From Streptomyces sp. YIM 130001 (GTDB taxonomy: Bacteria > Actinomycetota > Actinomycetes > Streptomycetales > Streptomycetaceae), in NCBI RefSeq assembly GCF_003574445.1, contig NZ_KZ984578.1, positions 1 through 52,974 of the forward strand: 52,974 nucleotides of DNA. Direction: 5' to 3'. The notes beneath the pieces are model-generated. The model made no database searches, was not told the DNA's origin, and saw only the letters and a list, made by a program, of their open reading frames with translations. Positions 8,087 through 16,300 of the stretch are shown piece by piece. Each line of letters begins with the position of its first letter. Within the stretch, counting starts at the first letter, position 1. The position numbers and the translations under genes are program-made.

Positions 8087-11000
8087 GTGGCTAAGGTCCG
8101 GGTATACGAGCTCGCCAAGGAGTTCGGCGTAGAGAGCAAGGCCGTCATGGCCAAGCTCCAAGAACTCGGGGAGTTCGTCCGTTCGGCGTCTTCGACGATC
8201 GAGGCGCCCGTAGTACGCAAGCTGACCGACGCGTTCGAGCAGGGCAACGGCTCCGGCAAGTCCGGTGCGAAGCCCGCGGCCCCGCGCAAGAGCGCGGCGC
8301 CGAAGCCCGCGTCCCCGTCGGCACCGTCCCCCGCGCAGGCAGCACGACCTGCCGCGCCCAAGCCCGCACCGGCCCCCAAGCCGGCTGCGGCAGAGACACC
8401 GGCGGCCGAGAAGCCCGCCGCGGAGACTCCCGCGGCGGAGAAGCCGGCAGGCCCGCGTCCGACGCCGGGCCCCAAGCCCGCGCCGAAGCCGGCGCCGGCT
8501 GCTCCGGTCCAGTCGGAGTTCACCGCACCGCCCGCCGCGCCGTCCGGCCCCAAGCCCGGCGCGCGTCCCGCGGCGCCCAAGCCCGGTGGCCGTCCGGCCC
8601 CCGGTCAGGGTGGCCAGGGTCAGGGCCAGGGTGGTCAGGGCCAGGCCCGTCCCGGTGCTCCGCGCCCCGGTGGCGAGCGTGCCCCGCGTCCCGGCGGACG
8701 GTCCTCGGGCCCCCGTCCGGGCAACAACCCGTTCACGTCCGGCGGCTCCACCGGTATGGCGCGCCCGCAGGCGCCCCGTCCCGGCGGCGCCCCGCGTCCC
8801 GGTGGCCAGGGTGCGCCCGGCGGCCCGCGTCCGCAGGGCGGCGGCCAGGGTGGGCCTCGCCCCCAGGGTCAGGGCCAGGGCGGCGCCAACCGCCCCTCGC
8901 CCGGCAACATGCCCCGTCCGCAGGGAGCGGGCCCCGGCGGCCCCCGTCCCGGCGGCGGTAACCGTCCGAACCCGGGCATGATGCCGCAGCGTCCCGCGGC
9001 CGGTCCGCGTCCCGGTGGTGGCCCCGGCGGTGGCCGTGGCCCCGGTGGCGGCGCTCGTGCCGGTGGCGGCGGTGGCGGCGGCGGTCGTCCCGGATTCGCC
9101 GGTCGTCCCGGCGGTCCCGGTGGCGGTGGCGGCGGCTTTGCCGGTCGTCCCGGTGGCGGTGGCGGCTTCGCCGGTCGTCCCGGTGGCGGCGGTCGTCCCG
9201 GATTCGGTGGACGTCCCGGCGGTCCCGGTGGCCGTGGTGGCACGCAGGGCGCCTTCGGTCGTCCCGGCGGTCCCGCGCGTCGTGGCCGTAAGTCGAAGCG
9301 GCAGAGGCGCCAGGAGTACGAGGCCATGCAGGCCCCGTCGGTCGGCGGCGTGATGCTGCCTCGCGGCAACGGCGAGATGGTTCGCCTGTCGCGCGGTGCC
9401 TCCCTCACCGACTTCGCCGAGAAGATCAACGCCAACCCGGCGTCGCTGGTCGCGGTGATGATGAACCTCGGCGAGATGGTCACGGCCACTCAGTCGGTCT
9501 CCGACGAGACCCTGAGCCTCCTCGGCGATGAGATGAACTACACGGTTCAGATCGTCAGCCCCGAGGAGGAGGACCGCGAGCTGCTCGAGTCCTTCGACAT
9601 CGAGTTCGGCGAGGACGAGGGTGGCGAGGAGAACCTCGTCGCGCGTCCGCCCGTAGTGACCGTCATGGGTCACGTCGACCACGGTAAGACCCGCCTCTTG
9701 GACGCGATCCGCAAGACCAACGTCCTCGCGGGCGAGGCCGGCGGCATCACGCAGCACATCGGTGCGTACCAGGTCGGCGCCGAGGTCAACGGCGAAGAGC
9801 GTCGCATCACCTTCATCGACACCCCGGGTCACGAGGCGTTCACCGCCATGCGTGCCCGTGGTGCCAAGTCGACCGACATCGCGATCCTCGTGGTGGCGGC
9901 CAACGACGGTGTGATGCCCCAGACCATCGAGGCGCTGAACCACGCCAAGGCGGCCGAGGTGCCGATCGTGGTCGCGGTCAACAAGATCGACGTCGAGGGT
10001 GCCGACCCGACCAAGGTGCGCGGTCAGCTCACCGAATACGGCCTCGTGGCCGAGGAGTACGGCGGCGAGACCATGTTCGTCGACATCTCCGCCAAGCAGG
10101 GCGAGAACATCGACTCCCTGCTCGAGGCCGTGGTCCTGACCGCGGACGCCTCGCTCGACCTGCGGGCCAACCCGGAGCAGGACGCGCAGGGCATCGCGAT
10201 CGAGGCCCACCTGGACAAGGGCCGCGGCGCCGTCGCGACCGTCCTGGTCCAGCGCGGCACGCTGCGCGTCGGTGACACGATGGTCGCCGGTGACGCGTAC
10301 GGCCGAGTCCGCGCGATGCTCGACGACAAGGGCGAGAACGTCGAGGTCGCTGAGCCCTCGACGCCGGTCCTGGTCCTCGGTCTGACCAACGTCCCGGGCG
10401 CGGGTGACAACTTCCTGGTGGTCGACGAGGACCGTACGGCCCGTCAGATCGCCGAGAAGCGTGCCGCCCGTGAGCGCAACGCCGCGTTCGCCAAGCGCAC
10501 CCGCCGGGTGTCCCTCGAGGACCTCGACAAGGTGCTCAAGGCCGGCGAGGTCGAGCAGCTCAACCTCATCATCAAGGGCGACGCGTCCGGTTCGGTCGAG
10601 GCTCTCGAGTCCTCGCTGCTGCAGCTGGACGTCGGCGAAGAGGTCGACATCCGCGTGCTGCACCGCGGTGTGGGTGCGGTCACCGAGTCGGACATCGACC
10701 TGGCCATGGGCTCCGACGCCATCGTCATCGGCTTCAACGTGCGTGCCGCAGGGCGTGCCACGCAGATGGCCGAGCGCGAGGGTGTGGACGTCCGGTACTA
10801 CTCGGTCATCTACCAGGCGATCGAGGAGATCGAGGCGGCCCTCAAGGGCATGCTCAAGCCGGAGTACGAAGAGGTCGAGCTCGGCACGGCGGAGATCCGC
10901 GAGATCTTCCGCTCGTCCAAGCTGGGCAACATCGCCGGTGTGCTGGTCCGCTCCGGCGAGGTCAAGCGCAACACGAAGGCGCGTCTGCTCCGCGACGGCA

Positions 11001-11167
11001 AGGTGATCTCCGAGAACCTCACGATCACCGGTCTGCGCCGCTTCAAGGACGACGTCACCGAGATCCGCGAAGGCTTCGAGGGCGGTATCAACCTCGGAAA
11101 CTTCAACGACATCAAGATCGACGACGTCATCGCGACGTACGAGATGCGCGAGAAGCCGCGAGGCTGA
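8087..11167 (+). CDS. infB: Translation initiation factor IF-2
   Basis: 1026 aa, long as usual for Streptomyces. A short IF2N module (residues 1-50) leads into about 350 residues of Ala/Pro/Lys- then Gly/Arg/Pro-rich low complexity, ending with a basic R-R-G-R-K-S-K-R-Q-R-R-Q-E-Y segment and a second IF2N-like domain. The GTPase domain follows: G1 loop G-H-V-D-H-G-K-T at 528-535, then D-T-P-G-H and N-K-I-D, then the EF-Tu-like domain II and C-terminal domains that bind fMet-tRNA. GTG 8087 is preceded by AAGGAG at 8077-8082. A hairpin terminator lies just after the stop. Confidence 0.98.
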   Translation: MAKVRVYELAKEFGVESKAVMAKLQELGEFVRSASSTIEAPVVRKLTDAFEQGNGSGKSGAKPAAPRKSAAPKPASPSAPSPAQAARPAAPKPAPAPKPAAAETPAAEKPAAETPAAEKPAGPRPTPGPKPAPKPAPAAPVQSEFTAPPAAPSGPKPGARPAAPKPGGRPAPGQGGQGQGQGGQGQARPGAPRPGGERAPRPGGRSSGPRPGNNPFTSGGSTGMARPQAPRPGGAPRPGGQGAPGGPRPQGGGQGGPRPQGQGQGGANRPSPGNMPRPQGAGPGGPRPGGGNRPNPGMMPQRPAAGPRPGGGPGGGRGPGGGARAGGGGGGGGRPGFAGRPGGPGGGGGGFAGRPGGGGGFAGRPGGGGRPGFGGRPGGPGGRGGTQGAFGRPGGPARRGRKSKRQRRQEYEAMQAPSVGGVMLPRGNGEMVRLSRGASLTDFAEKINANPASLVAVMMNLGEMVTATQSVSDETLSLLGDEMNYTVQIVSPEEEDRELLESFDIEFGEDEGGEENLVARPPVVTVMGHVDHGKTRLLDAIRKTNVLAGEAGGITQHIGAYQVGAEVNGEERRITFIDTPGHEAFTAMRARGAKSTDIAILVVAANDGVMPQTIEALNHAKAAEVPIVVAVNKIDVEGADPTKVRGQLTEYGLVAEEYGGETMFVDISAKQGENIDSLLEAVVLTADASLDLRANPEQDAQGIAIEAHLDKGRGAVATVLVQRGTLRVGDTMVAGDAYGRVRAMLDDKGENVEVAEPSTPVLVLGLTNVPGAGDNFLVVDEDRTARQIAEKRAARERNAAFAKRTRRVSLEDLDKVLKAGEVEQLNLIIKGDASGSVEALESSLLQLDVGEEVDIRVLHRGVGAVTESDIDLAMGSDAIVIGFNVRAAGRATQMAEREGVDVRYYSVIYQAIEEIEAALKGMLKPEYEEVELGTAEIREIFRSSKLGNIAGVLVRSGEVKRNTKARLLRDGKVISENLTITGLRRFKDDVTEIREGFEGGINLGNFNDIKIDDVIATYEMREKPRG
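8545..9290 (+). repeat. Gly/Arg/Pro-rich low-complexity segment within infB
   Basis: This stretch encodes degenerate repeats such as G-R-P-G-G, P-R-P-G-G, G-Q-G-Q-G and G-F-A-G-R-P-G-G, with near-repeated DNA blocks around 9100-9240. It is a coding repeat, not a CRISPR or transposon structure. The segment is likely a disordered, basic linker; its length is expected to vary among strains. Confidence 0.85.
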
Positions 11168-11177
11168 TCACGCGGTA

Positions 11178-11223
11178 GGCCGGGGCCGGTCGACGGGAGA
11201 ATTTCCGTCGATCGGCCCCGGTC
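11178..11223 (+). terminator. infB terminator hairpin
   Basis: A 17-bp inverted repeat with one G.U pair (11180-11196 against 11205-11221), extendable by two pairs outward, and an 8-nt A/T-containing loop. It begins about 10 nt after the infB stop. Since rbfA and truB lie downstream, it may only attenuate transcription. Confidence 0.75.
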
Positions 11224-11302
11224 GTTCCGTGTACGGTTTGGATGTCCCTGCCAAGTGGTTGGCGGGGCACCGATCCCGTACCGGCGGGTCATCCGGGTGA
11301 CC

Positions 11303-11596
11303 ATGTATGTGGGGACTCTGTCCTTCGATCTGCTCCTCGGCGACGTACGGTCCCTGAAGGAGAAGCGCTCCGTCGTCCGGCCGATCGTCGCCGAACTGCA
11401 CCGGAAGTTCTCCGTGAGTGTGGCGGAGGTCGGTGTGCAGAACCTTCATCGCAGGGCCGAGATCGGCGTGGCGATGGTGTCCGGGGAGACCGGGCATCTC
11501 TCGGACGTACTGGACCGGTGCGAGCGGCTGGTCGCCGCCCGACCGGAAGTGGAACTGCTGTCGGTGCGTCGGCAGCTCCACGGTGACGACGACTGA
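11303..11596 (+). CDS. DUF503 domain protein (YlxP-like)
   Basis: 97 aa from ATG 11303; the start M-Y-V-G-T-L-S-F-D matches how DUF503 proteins begin, while the upstream in-frame ATG at 11255 adds 16 unconserved residues. Family features are the hydrophobic first strand, the L-K-E-K-R-S-V-V-R-P-I helix, the V-A-E-V-G strand and the A-R-P-E-V-E-L-L ending. YlxP proteins are small and co-located with infB/rbfA in many bacteria; a role in ribosome assembly has been proposed for some. One residue difference catches the eye: V-G-V-Q-N-L-H, where I recall G-G/Q-D in relatives. Confidence 0.88.
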   Translation: MYVGTLSFDLLLGDVRSLKEKRSVVRPIVAELHRKFSVSVAEVGVQNLHRRAEIGVAMVSGETGHLSDVLDRCERLVAARPEVELLSVRRQLHGDDD

Positions 11597-11723
11597 GTGC
11601 CGACGACCGAGAGCCGACGGCTCACGGCCGACGGCGACCGGCACGAATGCGCGTGGTCGCAGCCGTGCCGACGCACCGACCTGACGACGCACGTAGGAAA
11701 GCAAGTAAAAGGGAGACGGACCA

Positions 11724-12173
11724 GTGGCCGACAACGCGCGGGCGAAGAAGCTGGCGGACCTCATCCGAGAGGTGGTCGCCGAGAAGCTGCAGCGTGGGGT
11801 CAAGGACCCGCGCCTCGGTTCGCATGTGACGATCACCGACACCCGGGTCACCGGCGACCTGCGGGAGGCGACGGTCTTCTACACGGTCTACGGCGACGAC
11901 GAGGAGCGGGAGAACGCCGCCCGTGGCCTGGAGAGCGCCAAGGGTGTGCTGCGTTCCGCGGTGGGCGCCGCGGCCGGTGTGAAGTTCACGCCGACCCTGG
12001 CGTTCGTGGCGGACGCGCTGCCGGAGAACGCCAAGACCATCGAGAACCTGCTCGACAGGGCACGGGCGTCCGACGCCAAGGTGCGCGAGGTGTCCTCCGG
12101 CGCCGACTACGCCGGTGAGGCGGACCCGTACCGCAAGCCGGGTGACGACGAGGCCGGCGACGAAGCCGAATGA
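11724..12173 (+). CDS. rbfA: 30S ribosome-binding factor RbfA
   Basis: 149 aa, a single KH-type RbfA domain with an acidic C-terminal tail (E-A-D-P-Y-R-K-P-G-D-D-E). Recognisable segments are A-D-L-I-R-E-V-V-A-E-K-L near the N-terminus, R-L-G-S-H-V-T-I-T-D-T-R-V-T-G-D-L and L-R-S-A-V-G. It binds immature 30S subunits during cold adaptation and 16S rRNA maturation. GTG start at 11724 follows a GGGAG about 10 nt upstream. Its stop overlaps the truB start (ATGA, 12170-12173), indicating translational coupling. Confidence 0.96.
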   Translation: MADNARAKKLADLIREVVAEKLQRGVKDPRLGSHVTITDTRVTGDLREATVFYTVYGDDEERENAARGLESAKGVLRSAVGAAAGVKFTPTLAFVADALPENAKTIENLLDRARASDAKVREVSSGADYAGEADPYRKPGDDEAGDEAE

Positions 12174-13129
12174 GCAAGCAGAACACGAGGGCCGGCCGGC
12201 ACGGTGAGCGCGGGCCGGCCTCCGGCACGGGTGGGGGCGGTCCGGCCGACGGGCTCGTCATCGTCGACAAGCCGTCCGGTTTCACCTCGCACGACGTCGT
12301 CGCCAAGATGCGCGGCATCGCCAGGACGCGCCGGGTCGGTCATGCGGGAACGCTCGATCCGATGGCGACCGGTGTGCTCGTCCTCGGCGTCGAACGGGCG
12401 ACCAAGCTTCTCGGTCACCTCGCGCTGACCGAGAAGGAGTACCTCGGCACGATCCGCCTCGGACAGAACACCCTGACCGACGACGCGGAGGGCGAGATCA
12501 CCTCGTCGGCCGACGCCTCCGCGGTGACCCGCGAGGCCATGGATGCCGGGGTCGCGGAGCTCACGGGCGACATCATGCAGGTGCCGTCCAAGGTCAGCGC
12601 GATCAAGATCGACGGCAAGCGGTCCTACAAGCGGGCGCGGGAGGGCGAGGACTTCGAGATTCCGGCCAGGCCGGTGACCGTGTCCACCTTCACCGTGTAC
12701 GACGTACGGGATGCGGTCGCGGAGGACGGAACGGCGGTCAAGGACCTGGTGGTCTCGGTGGTCTGCTCGTCCGGGACCTACATCCGTGCGCTCGCCCGCG
12801 ATCTCGGCGCCGGGCTCGGTACGGGCGGTCATCTGACGGCGCTGCGGCGCACCAGGGTCGGCCCCTACGGGATCGACCGGGCGTACACCCTGGACCAGCA
12901 TCAGGAGGAGCTGACCGTACTGCCGGCAGGCGACGCCGCGGCTGCGGCCTTCCCGCGGTGGGACGTGGACGCGCGCCGGGCCGAGCTGCTGCTCAACGGC
13001 GTGCGGATCGAGCTGCCCGAGGAGTACGGGTCGGGGCGGGCTGTCGCGGTGTTCGACCCCGAGGGGCGGTTCGTGGCGCTGGTCGAAGGGCTCAAGGGCA
13101 AGGCGAAGAGTCTGGCCGTGTTCGCCTGA
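12170..13129 (+). CDS. truB: tRNA pseudouridine(55) synthase TruB
   Basis: 319 aa. It converts U55 in the T-loop of tRNAs to pseudouridine. The catalytic Asp is D63 in G-H-A-G-T-L-D-P-M-A-T-G; the Y-L-G-T-I-R-L-G strand, the P-S-K-V-S-A-I-K-I-D-G motif and S-S-G-T-Y-I-R-A-L-A-R-D-L-G are all present. A ~27-residue Gly/Arg-rich N-terminal extension precedes the core, and a C-terminal PUA-like domain follows (residues ~255-319). The start overlaps the rbfA stop by 4 bases. A hairpin at 13201-13231 marks the end of the unit. Confidence 0.97.
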   Translation: MSKQNTRAGRHGERGPASGTGGGGPADGLVIVDKPSGFTSHDVVAKMRGIARTRRVGHAGTLDPMATGVLVLGVERATKLLGHLALTEKEYLGTIRLGQNTLTDDAEGEITSSADASAVTREAMDAGVAELTGDIMQVPSKVSAIKIDGKRSYKRAREGEDFEIPARPVTVSTFTVYDVRDAVAEDGTAVKDLVVSVVCSSGTYIRALARDLGAGLGTGGHLTALRRTRVGPYGIDRAYTLDQHQEELTVLPAGDAAAAAFPRWDVDARRAELLLNGVRIELPEEYGSGRAVAVFDPEGRFVALVEGLKGKAKSLAVFA

Positions 13130-13200
13130 GACCGGCGGGCTTCGCCTCTCCTGCCGGGTGGGTGCGTGGCCCGTAGCGCACGGATCCGTCGCCGGAATTC

Positions 13201-13231
13201 CGTGGAGCGGGCCGCCGGTGCCCGCTCCACG
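13201..13231 (+). terminator. Terminator hairpin after truB
   Basis: Perfect 12-bp inverted repeat (13201-13212 and 13220-13231) with a 7-nt loop, about 70 nt downstream of truB. It separates the translation-factor operon from the giant gene that follows. Confidence 0.75.
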
Positions 13232-13399
13232 CTCCCCCTCCGTCAAGTTCTGTCCCTGGTCGACCGTCGATTCACCCCATCGTGCAGGCGCTCGGAGTGA
13301 ATTCCGGGGGTGCGAGGGGGCGCATCCGGCGAGAGTTCTGTCGCGCTGATCATCGCGGGCCTACCGTCGAACGCACAGGCGCGGCAGGGAGGTTCGACG

Positions 13400-16300
13400 A
13401 TGCTGGCAGTCGGTTCCCGGGCGGGCGCCGAAGAGGCGCTCGTCCGGATCTGCGACCCGGCCGGGCGGCTGCGTGGCGCGGCCTTCGCGGCCGACGACCG
13501 GGGCACCCTGATCACCAGCCATGAGGCCGTCGACGGCCTGCCCGGGATCGTGCTGCACCTGCCCGTCGGCGCTGCTGTCGGCAAGCCCTCCGGATGGACC
13601 GATGACGACGGCGCGCCTGACGCTCGTGCCACGCCTGGCGACGCTTCGTCGACTGCTGCCGGACAGGCCGCCCCTGCCGACGACTTCACGTACGCCGTGG
13701 ATGCCTCCGACATCGTGCTGCTGCCCGAGGCCGGGCTTGCCCTGATCCGCACGCGGGATCTTCAGGTGCCGACACTGCCCTTGAGCACGCGCGCGTACGG
13801 GGCGTTGGAGCCCGGGACGTACGTCCACTTCCACGCGCGCGGCTGGCGCGAGGCACGTGTTCTCGCCGCCCACGACTCCGTCGTCTACGAGGCGACAGCC
13901 GGTCGGCGCGAGATCGGTGCCGTCCTCGAACTCGCCGTCGGCACCGACGGGAGCGATGCGCTGCGGCGCGGGGGAGGGGCGACCGGCGGTCCTGTCATCG
14001 ACACCCGCACGGGGGCGGTGCTCGGCATCCTCGGTACGGCGCTGCGGGCGGAGCACGGCAGCGCCGCGGGTTTCGCCGTCCACCTCGCCTCCGCAGCGGC
14101 CGCGGAACGCCCCGAGGGCCCGCTCACCGCCGTGCTGCGGCGCAACGAAGTCGCGGTCCCCGCTCACGGCGACGACCTCAACCTGGCTGCAGTGCTGCAG
14201 CTGGCGGCCACGTCGGTCGGTTCGGAGGGGCCGAGGGACGGGGCATGTGCGGGGGACGCTGTGGAACGGCCCGCGCTGGAGCGGGAGTTCGGCCGGTTTC
14301 TCCAGGGTGGCGGGGCTGTCGGCGGGTGGGGCGATGCTGTGTCCCGGGCCGGCTTCTCCGGACGGGGCGCGGTGTCCGGGCCGCCTCAAGTGTTGGCTCT
14401 GGTCGGGGATCCGGGATCGGGGCGTACGACCGCGCTCGCATCGCTTGCCGCTCGCCGGGCCAGCGGTGCGGAGCCCGCGCCGACGCTGTGGCTGCGGGGT
14501 GCGACGCTGCGGGGAGGCGACTCGTCCGTGGCCGATGCGGTGGCGCGGGCGTTGGGGGAGGCCGGACGGATCGTCGCGGCGTCGGGGGAGTACGTGGCCG
14601 GGGGTGCGGGTTCGGGGACGGCGGACGAGCGGACTTCGGCGGTGCCGGGTGGTGTCCGGGGCGCGCACGGTCCGGGACGGCCGGCCGGTGCGACGTCCGA
14701 CGAACGGGGTGCGGGTGCCGCCGGGTCGGGTGCCGCGGACAACGGACCGCTCGGCGACATCGGGCCCGAACGCGTCGCTCGGCTCGCGCGCGATGCGGGG
14801 CGCCCGTTGCTGGTGGTGCTCGACTGTCCCGAGGAGATGCCGCCTGGTCTGGCCCACCGCCTCGCCGAGTGGACCGCGGGGACGGCCGACTGGCTGAGGG
14901 CCACCGGCGCACGCATGATCGTCGCCTGTCGCGGGGCGTACTGGGAGCAGGCCGGAACGCACCTGCCCGCCGACCTGCTGTACGGGCGCGACCCGCGGCT
15001 GCCGGGCTGTGTGCGGATCGGCGACCTCACCGGGGAACAGGCTGCACGCGCGCGTGCCCGGTTCGGCGTGCCCGACAACGCACTCGGGCCCGCCGATGCC
15101 GGACATCCGCTGACGCTGCGGCTCGTCGCGGAACTCCGGGGTGCGCTGCCGGACGGCTTCTCGGGGCGTCCGGCCAGGGACGACGTTTTCGCCGCCTACC
15201 TGGACCTGATGTGCCTGCGGGTCGCGGTGCGGCTGGCGGCGCCGCGCGGGCTGCGCGGGACCGCGGTCACCCGCCTCGCCGCGAAGGTGGCGGGACAGGT
15301 GCACGAGGCCGCGCGGCGCTGTCTGGGGCCGGGGCAGGGGGAGTTGGACCGGGCCGGCTTCGAGTCGGTCTTCCCGTGGTCGAGCGGACTCGCGTCCGCG
15401 GTGCTGACCGAGGGGCTGCTGGTCCCGGCCGGAGACGGATACCGGTTCGCCCACGAGGAGTTCGCGGACTGGATGCAGGGGACGCACCTGGATCTGGACG
15501 CCGCGCTGTGGGCGCTGGTCCACCGGGTCGTACGGGACACGGATGCGGCATCGGCCGCCTCGCGCGACCACGGGGAGGGCCTGGACGGCCGGGCCCGGGC
15601 TGCTGAGGGCTCTGCCGCGGTCACCGAACGGGAGCGGTTCGTACCCCGGCAGGGGGGTGGTCGGGCGGGACGTGGGTCTGCGCGGCGGCGGAGTGCCGGG
15701 CGGGGGGCCGGAGTGCGTACGGAAGGGCCTCGGGCGGAGTCTCCTGCGGCGGAACCGCGTGCGGGACGGGCCAGGGCGGAGACGGCGTCTCCACGGCTCT
15801 CGGCGGCACGCGGAGGGCCGCCCGTTCCGCGGCATCGGATCGGGCCCGTGGTGCAGGCTCTGCTGCGTCTGGACCGTCAGGGCGGTGCCGCTGAAGTGGC
15901 CCGGCGCCTGGCCGAGTTGGTCCGCGTGTGTCAGTACTTCGAGCGGATCGGGGTGGGAGCGCCGCGGAGTGACGAAGCGGCTGGGTCCCCGGGCGGGCGC
16001 GCCGGTGGGGCCGTTGCCGGGAGTCGGGAGTCCGCTGAACGGGGACCCCGTGGAACGGCAGCCGGAGACGTGACGGCGGCGTACGCAGCGGGCCGGGAAG
16101 CGGCGAGCGGGGCGGAGGGAGTCCGTGGTCGGGGCATGTCCGGTGCGGTGGTGGCCGGCGAGCACACGGACGGCGTGGACGCGGACCGTGGGCCGTGGGC
16201 GGCCGGTGCCCCGGGAGCGTCGCGAGCGGACCGACAGGTGGCCGTTGAAACGGCGGCTCCTGGTGGCGCGGACGGCTCCGGTCGGGCAAGTGGTGCCGGC

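Noticed and set aside
9080..9290. Regularly spaced repeats in infB, considered as CRISPR or VNTR
   Set aside because: They are in-frame Gly/Arg/Pro codon repeats with imperfect units and no spacers.
7373..10663. 1096-codon minus-strand frame across nusA, ylxR and infB
   Set aside because: It is the antisense of well-identified genes, low in complexity (Gly/Arg/Thr runs opposite the IF-2 repeats), and a product of high third-position G+C.
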